DNA of 10,897 bases. It comes from Deltaproteobacteria bacterium (lineage in GTDB: Bacteria; Desulfobacterota; Desulfobulbia; Desulfobulbales; BM004). Below are positions 1 through 7,900 of the stretch, piece by piece. Location of the stretch: the NCBI GenBank assembly GCA_020346205.1, contig CP070776.1, positions 1,591,745 through 1,602,641 on the forward strand. The letters run 5' to 3'. Position numbers and translations under genes: made by a program. Every line of letters begins with the position of its first letter. The stretch's first letter is position 1. The notes beneath the pieces were generated by a model that was not told the DNA's origin, searched no databases, and saw only the letters and a list, made by a program, of their open reading frames with translations.

Positions 1-1080
1 TTCGGCATGTTTGCCGTGGTCTCGGCAACCGGACTGCTGACCCTGTTCATCGGCATGGAACTGGCCACCATACCCCTCTATATCCTGAGCGGCTACCAAA
101 AGGAGGATTCCCTTTCAGTTGAGGCCTCAACCAAGTTCATAATAATGGGGTCGCTTTCCACCGGTTTTTTGTTGTTTGGCTATTCTTTTCTCTACGGCTG
201 CGCAGGTTCATTGAGCTTTGAGGCTATTCTTGCCTTTGCCCAGACCTCCCCGGTCGATCCGCTCCTGAGGCTCGGAGTCTTATTTGTTATGGCGGCAATC
301 GGTTTTAAGCTGACTATCTTCCCATTCCATATGTGGGCACCAGACGTGTATGACGGCTCGCCGACCCCGGTAACAGCTTTTATCTCGGTTTCCTCCAAGG
401 CAGTAGCGATAGCCTTTCTGCTCATCCTGGTCTATGGACCGTTGGCGCCGCTCCATAGTTATCTACAGCTAATCCTGCTCATATTGGCCGGAGCCACCAT
501 GACCGTTGGCAACCTTGGTGCCCTGAAGCAAAAAAAGCTGCGCCGTTTTATGGCCTATTCCTCCATCGCCCAGGCCGGATACATAATCATGGCCATGGCC
601 GGTGGGGCCGAGGCAGCCTATTCGTCAATCATCTTTTATCTGTTTGTCTATGCCGTGGCAAATTATGCCATCTTTTTTATCATCAGCATTGTCGGCCGTG
701 ACGGGAGCGAAGATTTTAGCTCTCTTCGGGGAATGGGCAAGCGGAATCCGGTCCTGGCCGCCGTGTTGATGCTCACCCTTTTTTCACTGGGTGGTATTCC
801 GCCACTGGCAGGTTTTATGGGAAAATTTCTGCTCTTTGCCTCCGCCGCCCAACAGGGCTTCTACAACATGGTTATTTTCGCGGCGCTCAACTCTACCGTA
901 TCATTATATTATTACCTTCTCCTGGTCAAGGAGGCCTATATTCTCCAGCCGGCTGCGAACTCCGGGCCGCTTTTCATTGATTCCATCCAGCGGGCAACCC
1001 TGTTGCTGCTCACCTCTGCTATGATTCTGCTGGGATTGATGCCGTTGTTCAGCAGTAAAATCCTGGCTGTAGTGGGATAG
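1..1080 (+). CDS. nuoN: NADH-quinone oxidoreductase subunit N, 5'-truncated by the window edge
   Basis: Membrane subunit of respiratory complex I, one of the antiporter-like proton-pumping subunits. The reading frame is open from base 1 (Phe-Gly-Met), so the ATG at 7 is internal. About 359 residues are visible, against roughly 480 usual for the family, so some 120 N-terminal residues lie outside. Visible family features are the ELATIPLYILSGY stretch with its conserved Glu, then FKLTIFPFHMWAPDVYDGSP, which is the most diagnostic block. The Lys of SVSSKAV, the cytoplasmic loop LKQKKLRRFMAYSSIAQAGY and the GFMGKF Lys follow. These Lys and Glu residues correspond to the proton channel of antiporter-type subunits. 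Many hydrophobic segments run to the C-terminus. nuoN is normally the last gene of nuo operons, and here the strand switches just after it, consistent with an operon end. NuoL/M or Mrp subunits are alternatives, but the motifs fit NuoN best. Confidence 0.93.
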   Translation, partial: FGMFAVVSATGLLTLFIGMELATIPLYILSGYQKEDSLSVEASTKFIIMGSLSTGFLLFGYSFLYGCAGSLSFEAILAFAQTSPVDPLLRLGVLFVMAAIGFKLTIFPFHMWAPDVYDGSPTPVTAFISVSSKAVAIAFLLILVYGPLAPLHSYLQLILLILAGATMTVGNLGALKQKKLRRFMAYSSIAQAGYIIMAMAGGAEAAYSSIIFYLFVYAVANYAIFFIISIVGRDGSEDFSSLRGMGKRNPVLAAVLMLTLFSLGGIPPLAGFMGKFLLFASAAQQGFYNMVIFAALNSTVSLYYYLLLVKEAYILQPAANSGPLFIDSIQRATLLLLTSAMILLGLMPLFSSKILAVVG

Positions 1081-1189
1081 CTTTTGGGAAAATGTTTCAC
1101 AAAGTATCATAATACCTGCTGTAATCTTAAATCTGAACATTCTCATTTTTTGATAACAAGAGATGATTATTGTGTGGGGATTTTTGTGG

Positions 1190-1208
1190 GACTTTGTCTC
1201 ACAAAGTC
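1190..1208. terminator. Dyad between convergent genes, possible weak bidirectional terminator
   Basis: GACTTTG (1190-1196) and CAAAGTC (1202-1208) form a perfect 7-bp stem with a 5-base loop. It lies between the ends of nuoN (1080) and the opposing regulator (1220). An outer pair of imperfect arms, around 1167-1177 (ATTATTGTGTG) and 1221-1230 (CACACATTAT), could extend the structure. The stem is AT-rich and the following T-tract is short and interrupted on both strands, so an intrinsic terminator is possible but weak. The rest of the gap 1081-1219 holds no gene I can support. Confidence 0.3.
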
Positions 1209-1219
1209 ATAAATTTTCA

Positions 1220-3268
1220 TCACACATTATTTCTGCCAAACGGAATACCCAATTTCCGCATACGACCCCTTAGAGTTCCTGGATTAATACCCAGTAAATC
1301 AGCTGCTCCCTTTTCCCCTTCAACTCTGCCGTGTGTAATGTTCAGCACTCTGCGAATATGGTCAGCGGTTACCTGGTCAAGATTGTATGAAAGAGTGTCT
1401 TCTGATGCAATTACTTGAATCGCTTCAGGTTCCTCCTTGGGGCCCAATTCAACAAAGGTGAGCGGCTCTTCCCTGTGAAGAATTATGGCACGTTCCACTG
1501 CATTTTCGAGTTCTCTAACATTACCCGGCCAATGATGGGCCATCAGTTGATCCAAAGCCCTAGGGGCAAGGGTCGGAATTGCAGCGAGTTTTAGATCACG
1601 GGATTTTTTTTGAATAAAGTGCTGGACCAGGCCTGGAATGTCCCCACTTCTTTCCTGAAGAGTTGGAATGTAAATGGGGAAGACATTAAGCCTGAAGTAA
1701 AGATCTTCCCTGAATACTCCCTCCCGAATCATGGTTTCCAGATCTCTGTGAGTTGCCGCTATAACCCTGATGTCAACCTTTATCGGCTCTGTACCGCCGA
1801 TGCGTTCAATTTCCTTTTCCTGTAAAACTCTCAGTAATCTTACCTGCGCTTCAGGTGAGAGTTCGCCAATCTCATCGAGGAATATCGTGCCGCCATTGGC
1901 TCTTTCAAATCGGCCCCGCTTCTGGTCAATAGCTCCGGTAAACGCCCCTTTTTCATGGCCGAAAAGTTCACTGTCCATGAGGGTTTCCGGGATGGCGCCG
2001 CAATTAACCTTGATAAAAGGTCCATCCCGCCTCTGGGAGGCATTGTGAATTGCAGCGGCTATAATCTCCTTGCCGACTCCTGTTTCTCCCAGCAATAAAA
2101 CCGGGCTGGAAAGACTTGCGACGCGCCGAACCTTTTCCATCACATCCTTTAAGCCAAAATCAGCACCAATAATCTCACTCCCAATGATTTTTTGAAGTTC
2201 TTCCTGGAGGTACCGGTTGTCATCTGCCAAGAGATCCTTGAGCTCAAGAAGTTCAGTGTAGCGGCGGCTGTTGGACAAGGCGATAAAGAAAGGTTGCTTC
2301 AACTGTTTCAGGAGCCTCAAGTGTTCATCATTGAACTTATCCCAGCCATGAGCCCAGAGAGCGACAGATCCAATCCAGACATTTTCGACGATCAGACGAA
2401 CGAGTATTACCGAGGATTTGCCTTTCCCCATGGCAGCGAGAATCGGTTTTGCAATGGGGTGTTCTTCCGCCCGGTTATCAACAAAATCATCAAGTTGGCT
2501 TACATCTTCCAGTACGACCCTAATTTCAGGGGGATAGGCAGCCTGAAAATTAACAAGGCGTCCTCCTGAATTATCGGCTTGAATATTAAGAGTAACTGTT
2601 CCTTTGTTTGAATCATAGAAGAGAAGAGCCGCTTCCTCTGCCGGAATATAATCCTGCAGGAATAACAAGCTTTGCCACAGGGCTTTTTCGATATTGAGAC
2701 TGCCACAAATCCGCATTGTTGCTTCCCAGAAAAAATCCCTGTCATAAAGTTTGAGTTCACTCCTGTATTTGAGAGTATTGGACAATGCAATTGTGAATGG
2801 ATCTTTCAGTAATGAAATCAAGCGGGCATGTTGTTCACCTAATACTTTCTCCCCTTCAGAAATACAAACAAGATGACCGACAATATGTTCCTCTGATTGA
2901 AGAGGCATGACCATCAGGGAAGTGCACGGTACATCATGAAAGTCAAGCATTTCACGGCTTATTGGACTACTGTCTGGTTTTTCAAAAATATACACCCCAT
3001 GTGATTCTGTCATTTCTTCAAGAGCGCAATTCCTTGCTTCTTCTGTAAGAGGTGTCAGGTAATCCACCGCTAACCATTCAGTGGCAGTTGCTATTGCTAT
3101 GGTCCGCATCGCGTTATGGCTATCATCAAATCGTTGTAAAATTATTCTGTCCAATGGTAACGATTTACGCAGAAATTGGAGACAGGAGCCCAGTGCCTTT
3201 TCAATCTCCAGGCTGCCGCAGATCCGCATGGTGGCTTCACGGAAAAAATCATTGTCGTCGATGGGCAT
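1220..3268 (-). CDS. Sigma-54-dependent transcriptional activator with two GAF domains (FhlA-like architecture)
   Basis: Bacterial enhancer-binding protein, 682 residues from the chosen start. Residues about 8-175 and 179-350 are two GAF-type sensor domains that begin with nearly the same sequence: FFREATMRICGSLEIEKAL at 8 and FFWEATMRICGSLNIEKAL at 179. A linker rich in Leu, Glu and Lys follows. The AAA+ domain has Walker A GETGVGKE (394-401), the sigma-54 contact loop GAFTGA (441-446) and Walker B within GGTIFLDEIGEL (459-470). The C-terminus (about 640-682) is a Fis-type helix-turn-helix (AADLLGINPGTLRGRMRKLG). The start at 3268 is preferred over the in-frame upstream codon at 3301 because GGAGGT (minus strand, 3275-3280) sits 6 bases before it. 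Domain order and length resemble FhlA (formate regulator), but the effector cannot be read from sequence. No receiver domain is present, so control is probably by direct ligand or redox sensing. It is transcribed divergently from the RND operon, whose sigma-54 promoter it very likely activates. Confidence 0.93.
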   Translation of the reverse strand: MPIDDNDFFREATMRICGSLEIEKALGSCLQFLRKSLPLDRIILQRFDDSHNAMRTIAIATATEWLAVDYLTPLTEEARNCALEEMTESHGVYIFEKPDSSPISREMLDFHDVPCTSLMVMPLQSEEHIVGHLVCISEGEKVLGEQHARLISLLKDPFTIALSNTLKYRSELKLYDRDFFWEATMRICGSLNIEKALWQSLLFLQDYIPAEEAALLFYDSNKGTVTLNIQADNSGGRLVNFQAAYPPEIRVVLEDVSQLDDFVDNRAEEHPIAKPILAAMGKGKSSVILVRLIVENVWIGSVALWAHGWDKFNDEHLRLLKQLKQPFFIALSNSRRYTELLELKDLLADDNRYLQEELQKIIGSEIIGADFGLKDVMEKVRRVASLSSPVLLLGETGVGKEIIAAAIHNASQRRDGPFIKVNCGAIPETLMDSELFGHEKGAFTGAIDQKRGRFERANGGTIFLDEIGELSPEAQVRLLRVLQEKEIERIGGTEPIKVDIRVIAATHRDLETMIREGVFREDLYFRLNVFPIYIPTLQERSGDIPGLVQHFIQKKSRDLKLAAIPTLAPRALDQLMAHHWPGNVRELENAVERAIILHREEPLTFVELGPKEEPEAIQVIASEDTLSYNLDQVTADHIRRVLNITHGRVEGEKGAADLLGINPGTLRGRMRKLGIPFGRNNV

Positions 3269-3274
3269 ATCTAT

Positions 3275-3280
3275 ACCTCC
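3275..3280 (-). promoter_or_regulatory. Shine-Dalgarno of the GAF/sigma-54 activator
   Basis: GGAGGT on the minus strand, 6 bases before the ATG at 3268. It decides the start in favour of MPIDDNDFF rather than the in-frame codon at 3301, which lacks such a site. Confidence 0.75.
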
Positions 3281-3315
3281 AGCGGTAACAGGTGTGTACA
3301 ATACAAAAACAATCC

Positions 3316-3379
3316 GTCATATTTGTCAGTTTAGCATAGTTCTGTGAAATATAACAGCACAATCTATCATATTTCACAG
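3316..3379. promoter_or_regulatory. Cluster of three 14-bp elements, probable upstream activator sites
   Basis: Three related elements lie in the divergent region. They are GTCATATTTGTCAG at 3316-3329 (forward), GTTATATTTCACAG read on the minus strand at 3342-3355, and ATCATATTTCACAG at 3366-3379 (forward). The second and third share an exact 11-bp inverted repeat (CTGTGAAATAT at 3342-3352, ATATTTCACAG at 3369-3379). Centres are spaced 26 and 24 bp apart. They lie about 112-175 bp upstream of the start predicted for the sigma-54 promoter, the normal range for enhancer-binding-protein sites. Inference: the divergent activator binds here. A weak sigma-70-like pair on the minus strand (TTGTGC at 3357-3362, TATGCT at 3333-3338, 18-bp spacer) would overlap the middle element and could give autoregulation, but this is tentative. 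Confidence 0.6.
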
Positions 3380-3388
3380 GTATGATAG
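3364..3388. repeat. Second perfect dyad overlapping the third upstream element
   Basis: CTATCATA (3364-3371) and TATGATAG (3381-3388) are perfect 8-bp inverted arms around a 9-base spacer, which contains the TTTCACAG core of the third 14-bp element. It may be an alternative operator geometry for the same regulator, a site for a second protein, or chance in AT-rich DNA. Confidence 0.4.
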
Positions 3389-3463
3389 GATTAACAAAGT
3401 CAATTTGCAGGCATCATCAACATAAGTATATTAAATTATAGAGAAAATATTTATTTTTTAAAA

Positions 3464-3480
3464 TTGGCACGTATGTTGCC
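3464..3480 (+). promoter_or_regulatory. Sigma-54 (-24/-12) promoter of the RND efflux operon
   Basis: TTGGCAC (3464-3470), five bases, then TTGC (3476-3479). The invariant GG (3466-3467) and GC (3478-3479) are separated by exactly 10 bases, as sigma-54 requires. The -24 element extends to TTGGCACG as in the consensus. Transcription would start near 3491, about 40 bases before the first gene at 3533. The tract 3423-3463 between promoter and upstream elements is very AT-rich, which would favour DNA bending; I see no convincing IHF site. The adjacent divergent activator carries the GAFTGA motif needed to fire such a promoter. Confidence 0.88.
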
Positions 3481-3532
3481 ATATGAAATCCTGAAACTGC
3501 ATGACGAAAAGGAAACATGATGGAGAAATATA

Positions 3533-3820
3533 ATGATATGGATGGAATTCATTAAAGTACAGACTGCACGGTCAAATGTTGCAGCAATATTAAAGAACTT
3601 TGCTTCGGATTGTAAACTATGCAAAGGATTGTTGGATGCCAAGGTATTTACACATGCAATGGTTGATGACTGTTCACTCTGCCTGCTGTGGAATACAAAA
3701 CGGTTTGAGTCCCATGGCAGCAGCATTGGTTTGCATCTGAGCAATACATTAAAGAAATACGGTTTGGTTGATCACTCAGTTTGGGTGGAAAGGGAAGAGG
3801 AAGAGGAGAAAAGATCATGA
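3533..3820 (+). CDS. Small protein with two CxxC pairs, first gene of the efflux operon
   Basis: 95 residues, not recognised as a named family. The start is supported by GGAG (3522-3525), 7 bases before the ATG. Four cysteines form two pairs, C27-K-L-C30 and C47-S-L-C50, 16 residues apart. No signal peptide or membrane segment is visible, so it is probably cytoplasmic. The C-terminus ends in a run of acidic residues (VEREEEEEKRS). The layout is an N-terminal strand (MEFIKVQTA), a helix, a strand around VFTHAMVDDCSLCLLWN, and a Leu-rich helix ending LKKYGLVDHSVWV. This loosely recalls the dimeric alpha/beta-barrel (antibiotic biosynthesis monooxygenase-like) fold; that is a weak resemblance, not an assignment. 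The Cys pairs could bind zinc or Fe-S, or act as a redox switch. Its stop overlaps the membrane fusion protein start (ATGA), so the two are translationally coupled. Being first behind the sigma-54 promoter, it is probably a working partner of the pump. Confidence 0.75.
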   Translation: MIWMEFIKVQTARSNVAAILKNFASDCKLCKGLLDAKVFTHAMVDDCSLCLLWNTKRFESHGSSIGLHLSNTLKKYGLVDHSVWVEREEEEEKRS

Positions 3821-4965
3821 AGGGGAGATATTTACTAAACAGGTCCAAAAAGCTTTTTCAACGGAGAATGCCGACACTGTTGTCGCTTCTGTTCCTTGCG
3901 GTCCTGTTTGGTATGATTATTGGAATGTCAGGAACTATCAAGGCGGAAAAGGAACGCATGACTGCCGAAAAAATGGGGGCAAGCGCCACAGAACGGGCAC
4001 CTGTCAATGTAGTCCTGCTTAATGTTGCTCCAACGACAATACAGGACAGGATCAATCTGCCGGGGGTAATTGAACCGTGGGAAGAGTTAAGCGTATTGGC
4101 CAAGATCCACGGCACGGTTGTGAAAGTGGAGGTCAGCGAAGGTGAAACAGTTACAAAAGGCCAGGTGATTGCCCGCCTTGATCCTGATGACTACCGAATC
4201 GCCCTTGACAGTGCCAGGGCAACTTATGAACTGGCAACTGCCAAACACAAACGTCTGGCATCCCTGTTTGACGATGGAATAGTTCCCGAGGCAGAGCTTG
4301 AGAACCTGGAAGCCCAGGTAAAAACCAGCAAGGCTGCTTTGGAGAATGCGGAACTCATGCTTTCCCGCTGTACAATAACAGCTCCGATTTCCGGGGTAAT
4401 CCGACGTCTTGACGCAACGGAAGGGTTGCTTTTGAGTGTATCTGATCCGGTGGCGGAAATCCTGCAGGTTGACAGGGTAAAGGCTGTGGTGGGTATTCCC
4501 GAGTCGGACGTGGCACTGGTGCGTGATATTGAAGAAGTAACCCTGACCATTCAGGCCCTTGGTAATAGGGAAATAGTCGGCCGTCATCATTTTCTGGCCG
4601 GTTCGCCGGAAAACGGAGCCAGGCTCTACAGGTTTGAACTTGCCATTGATAATAAGGACAACCTGATCATGCCCGGCATGTTCTTCAGGGCCCAGCTGGT
4701 AAAAAGGGTCATCACCGATGCGGTTGCCATACCGTTATTCACGGTCATTAAAAGAGAGGATCAGCAGTTCGTATTTGTCGAAGAAAACGGTGAGGCAAAG
4801 CAGCTGCCTGTTGAACTCGGCATAATTGAAGACTGGCGTGTGGAGATTACCAGAGGACTTACCACGGGCAGCCGTGTTGTTGTCGAAGGCCACCGGGATA
4901 TCGACCATGGCTACAAGTTGAAAACCATCCGGGTGCTCAACGATCCCAGTGAGGCACTGCTATGA
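3817..4965 (+). CDS. RND efflux periplasmic adaptor (membrane fusion protein, HlyD/AcrA type)
   Basis: Periplasmic adaptor linking an inner-membrane RND pump to an outer-membrane channel, 382 residues. The ATG at 3817 is chosen because GGAG (3805-3808) lies 8 bases upstream and it overlaps the previous stop as ATGA. An in-frame TTG at 3781 would add 12 basic, low-complexity residues. A basic N-terminus (KGRYLLNRSKKLFQRR) precedes one hydrophobic segment (LLSLLFLAVLFGMIIG), so it is anchored by an uncleaved helix; no lipobox is seen. Then come the barrel start (LPGVIEPWEELSVLAK), a lipoyl half (GTVVKVEVSEGETVTKGQ, ARLDPDDY), a coiled-coil hairpin of roughly 75 residues rich in Ala, Leu and Glu, the second lipoyl half (CTITAPISGVI), and the beta-barrel and membrane-proximal domains (MPGMFFRAQLV, AIPLFTVI). 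Its 3' end overlaps the RND permease start by ATGA, so the pair forms one transport complex. The substrate cannot be inferred. Confidence 0.93.
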   Translation: MKGRYLLNRSKKLFQRRMPTLLSLLFLAVLFGMIIGMSGTIKAEKERMTAEKMGASATERAPVNVVLLNVAPTTIQDRINLPGVIEPWEELSVLAKIHGTVVKVEVSEGETVTKGQVIARLDPDDYRIALDSARATYELATAKHKRLASLFDDGIVPEAELENLEAQVKTSKAALENAELMLSRCTITAPISGVIRRLDATEGLLLSVSDPVAEILQVDRVKAVVGIPESDVALVRDIEEVTLTIQALGNREIVGRHHFLAGSPENGARLYRFELAIDNKDNLIMPGMFFRAQLVKRVITDAVAIPLFTVIKREDQQFVFVEENGEAKQLPVELGIIEDWRVEITRGLTTGSRVVVEGHRDIDHGYKLKTIRVLNDPSEALL

Positions 4966-7900
4966 TTATCTCCGATACCGCAGTTAAAAAGTCTGTCACC
5001 GTGATGGTGCTATCTGTCATCATCATTGTCTTTGGTGTATACAGCTACCTTGTACTACCAAGAGAAAACGAGCCGGACATAACCATCCCATATGTGTTTG
5101 TTTCCACAAGCTATAAGGGCGTTTCGCCAACCGACATTGAGACAGCCATCACCATTGAGATCGAGAAAAAACTCAAGGGACTTGACGGTGTGAAAAAGAT
5201 TCAGTCCGTCAGTTCGGAGGGGCTTTCCTCTATAAATATTGAATTTGTTACCGGTACTGATATTGATCAGGCTATCCAGGATGTAAAGGACAAGGTGGAT
5301 GAGGCAAAAGGTGAGCTTCCGGCTGACCTTGAAAACGATCCGGCGGTCTTTGAAGTGAATCTCTCAGAAATGCCAATTGCCGTCTACTCACTTTCCGGTA
5401 CATGCGGTCTGCCCTGTTTGAAGGATATTGCCGATGATCTGAAAGATGACATTGAGGGCATTGCAGGTGTGCTTGAGGTAGAAGTCACCGGGGGCCTTGA
5501 GCGTGAAATACGGGTTGAAGTCATCCCGGACAAACTTGCCTTTTACGGGTTGTCCATAGCCACATTCCAGGAAAAGCTGAACAGCGAGAACCGCAACACC
5601 TCGGGGGGCGCAATCCGCATGGGTGACGGCCGTTTTCAGCTCCAGGTGCCTGGCGAGTTCAAGAGCCCGGATGAGATTTATGGCCTGGTCATGGGCACCC
5701 ACAACGGACAGCCGGTTTACCTGAAAGACCTGGCCATGGTCGTTGACGGTTTTAAGGAAGAGACCAGCCGTTCACGGCTTGACGGCACGGAAGCGGTCAG
5801 TATTGCGGTAAAAAAACGTTCAGGCGAAAACATTATTGCAATCAGTAGACAGGCTGATGAGTTGATCGAGCATTTAAGACCTGCATGGCCCGGCAACACC
5901 GAAATAGTCAAGGTGATGGATAAGGCCAGTGAAATAGAAGGCATGGTAGCTGACCTGGAGAATAATATCCTCACCGGCCTGCTTTTGGTTGTTGTGGTGA
6001 TTTTTTTCGCCATGGGGTTCAGGAACGCCATCCTGGTCAGCATGGCCATACCTTTTTCCATGCTTATCTCATTTATCATTCTTGATTTGATGAATATCTC
6101 CCTCAACGTAGTGGTTCTTTTCAGCCTCACATTGGCCCTGGGCATGCTTGTCGATAATGCCATTGTGATTGTTGAAAATATATACCGTTATATGGAACAG
6201 GGCGCCCCTCGCCTTGAGGCGGCCAAGCGTGCAACTTCCGAGGTGGCATATCCGGTAATCGGCTCCACCATGACCACCTTGGCCGCCTTCTCCCCCATGC
6301 TGTTCTGGCCGGGACTGATGGGTGAGTTTATGGGTTATCTGCCGCTTACGCTGATCGTCACCCTGTCATCAAGCCTGTTTGTGGCCATGGTGATTAATCC
6401 GGCCCTGGCCTCTATGTTTATGAAAATAAAGGATCATGGTGGTCGAAAAGAATTATCTGCTGAGAAGATTGCAGCATCCGGTGAAAATCCTGTTGAGCTG
6501 AAAGGGCGTGTGCTGAAAAGCTATGCCGGGGTACTGCAGTTTGCTCTGCATCGGCCAATCATAATTCTGGTGACAGCCTGTGCTTTTCTTATCCTTTTAT
6601 TTCAGGGGTGGATGCTGGCCGTTGGCCTGGAAAAACCCGTTGAGTTCTTTCCTGACCTGCAGCCCAAGTCAATGTACGTGAATGTGGAGCCTCCTGAAGG
6701 GGCTGACCTAGAGTACATTGACCGGCTCATAAAAAGGGTGGAAGTGGCAATTACAGGTGCCACCCTAAACAGGCCCAATAGTTCTGCAGACATATCTGAA
6801 CTCTACGATGAGGCCTATGTGACCACAGAACATCTGAAGGCTGATGGTACAAGTTTTATGGGGCCAAGTGACCTCGGCAATATCAGGAACATCTACACCA
6901 AGGCGGTCACCACGCCCGGTGCCGGCGCCATGTTCAGCAGCAACTCACCGAATAACATCGGTGTGCGGTTCATTGATCTTGATGAACGGCAGCGTTCTTC
7001 CAATGAAACCATGGACGAGATCAGGGAAAGGGTTGCCAGCATCCCGGGTGCCAAAATAACCATTGCCGCGGCTGAGGAAGGACCTGCAACCGGGGCGCCG
7101 ATCAATATCGAGATTGCAGGTGATAAAATGGCAGTCCTTGGCAAACTGTCCAAACAGGTCAAAGAGATTATCACCAAAATACCGCATGTCATGGATGTGC
7201 AGGATAATTACAGCGAGGGCACACCATCGATCCAGGTGGTCATCGATCGCCAGAAAGCAGCCCTGTTTGGCCTGACCACCGATATGATCGGTTTTGCCCT
7301 GAAAACAGCCTATAACGGCATGGATGTTTCATCCTTCCGGGAGAGCAACGAGGATTACGATATTACCGTGCAGCTGTCGGAAGAAGACAGACGAATGACA
7401 GATGTCCTGCGGGAACTGATGATCCCGGTACCGTCGGGCGAAATGGTTCCCCTTTCCACTCTGGCGGAAATAGAGTATACCGGTGCCATCGGCGATATTG
7501 TCAGGATCGATAACCAGCGGGTGGTTACGGTCAAGGCCAATGTTGATGAAACAAAAATACCAGGTCCGGTTGCCCGAGCCCGGGCCGAGGAATTATTAAA
7601 GAAATTCCCCCTACCGCCCGGGTATGACATTAAATTCACCGGTGAAATGGAGATGCAGCAGGAATCCGAGGATTTCCTCGGCAAGGCATTTGTAGTTGCC
7701 CTGTTCCTGATCTTTTTCGTCCTGGTGAGCCAGTTTAACTCAATTACCATGCCCATCATCATCATGACTTCAGTGATCCTGTCCATGGGCGGTGCATTCT
7801 TAGGACTTGCAGTATTCAAACAGCCCTTCGGCATTATCATGACCGGGGTCGGAATTATCTCCCTGGCCGGCGTTGTGGTAAATAATGCTATAGTACTGAT

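Noticed and set aside
1486..1501. Sigma-54-like TGGCAC...CTGC inside the activator gene
   Set aside because: The spacing between GG and GC is 11 rather than 10 bases, and it lies inside a coding region.
2192..2569. Plus-strand 125-codon frame opposite the activator's second GAF domain
   Set aside because: Antisense to a coding region with clear domain homology; no ribosome binding site or domain evidence.
3269..3301. Longer N-terminus for the activator, starting at 3301
   Set aside because: The ATG at 3268 has a GGAGGT at ideal spacing; the 11 extra residues would contain that site and match no domain.
3781..3816. TTG start for the membrane fusion protein at 3781
   Set aside because: The ATG at 3817 has a good GGAG and an ATGA overlap; the extra 12 residues are low-complexity.
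4087..4590. Minus-strand open frame of 167 codons opposite the adaptor gene
   Set aside because: It lies wholly antisense to a clear membrane fusion protein gene and its translation has no recognisable domain.
7355..7840. Minus-strand open frame of 161 codons opposite the RND gene
   Set aside because: Antisense shadow of a conserved permease; composition rich in Ser, Arg and Met, with no family signal.
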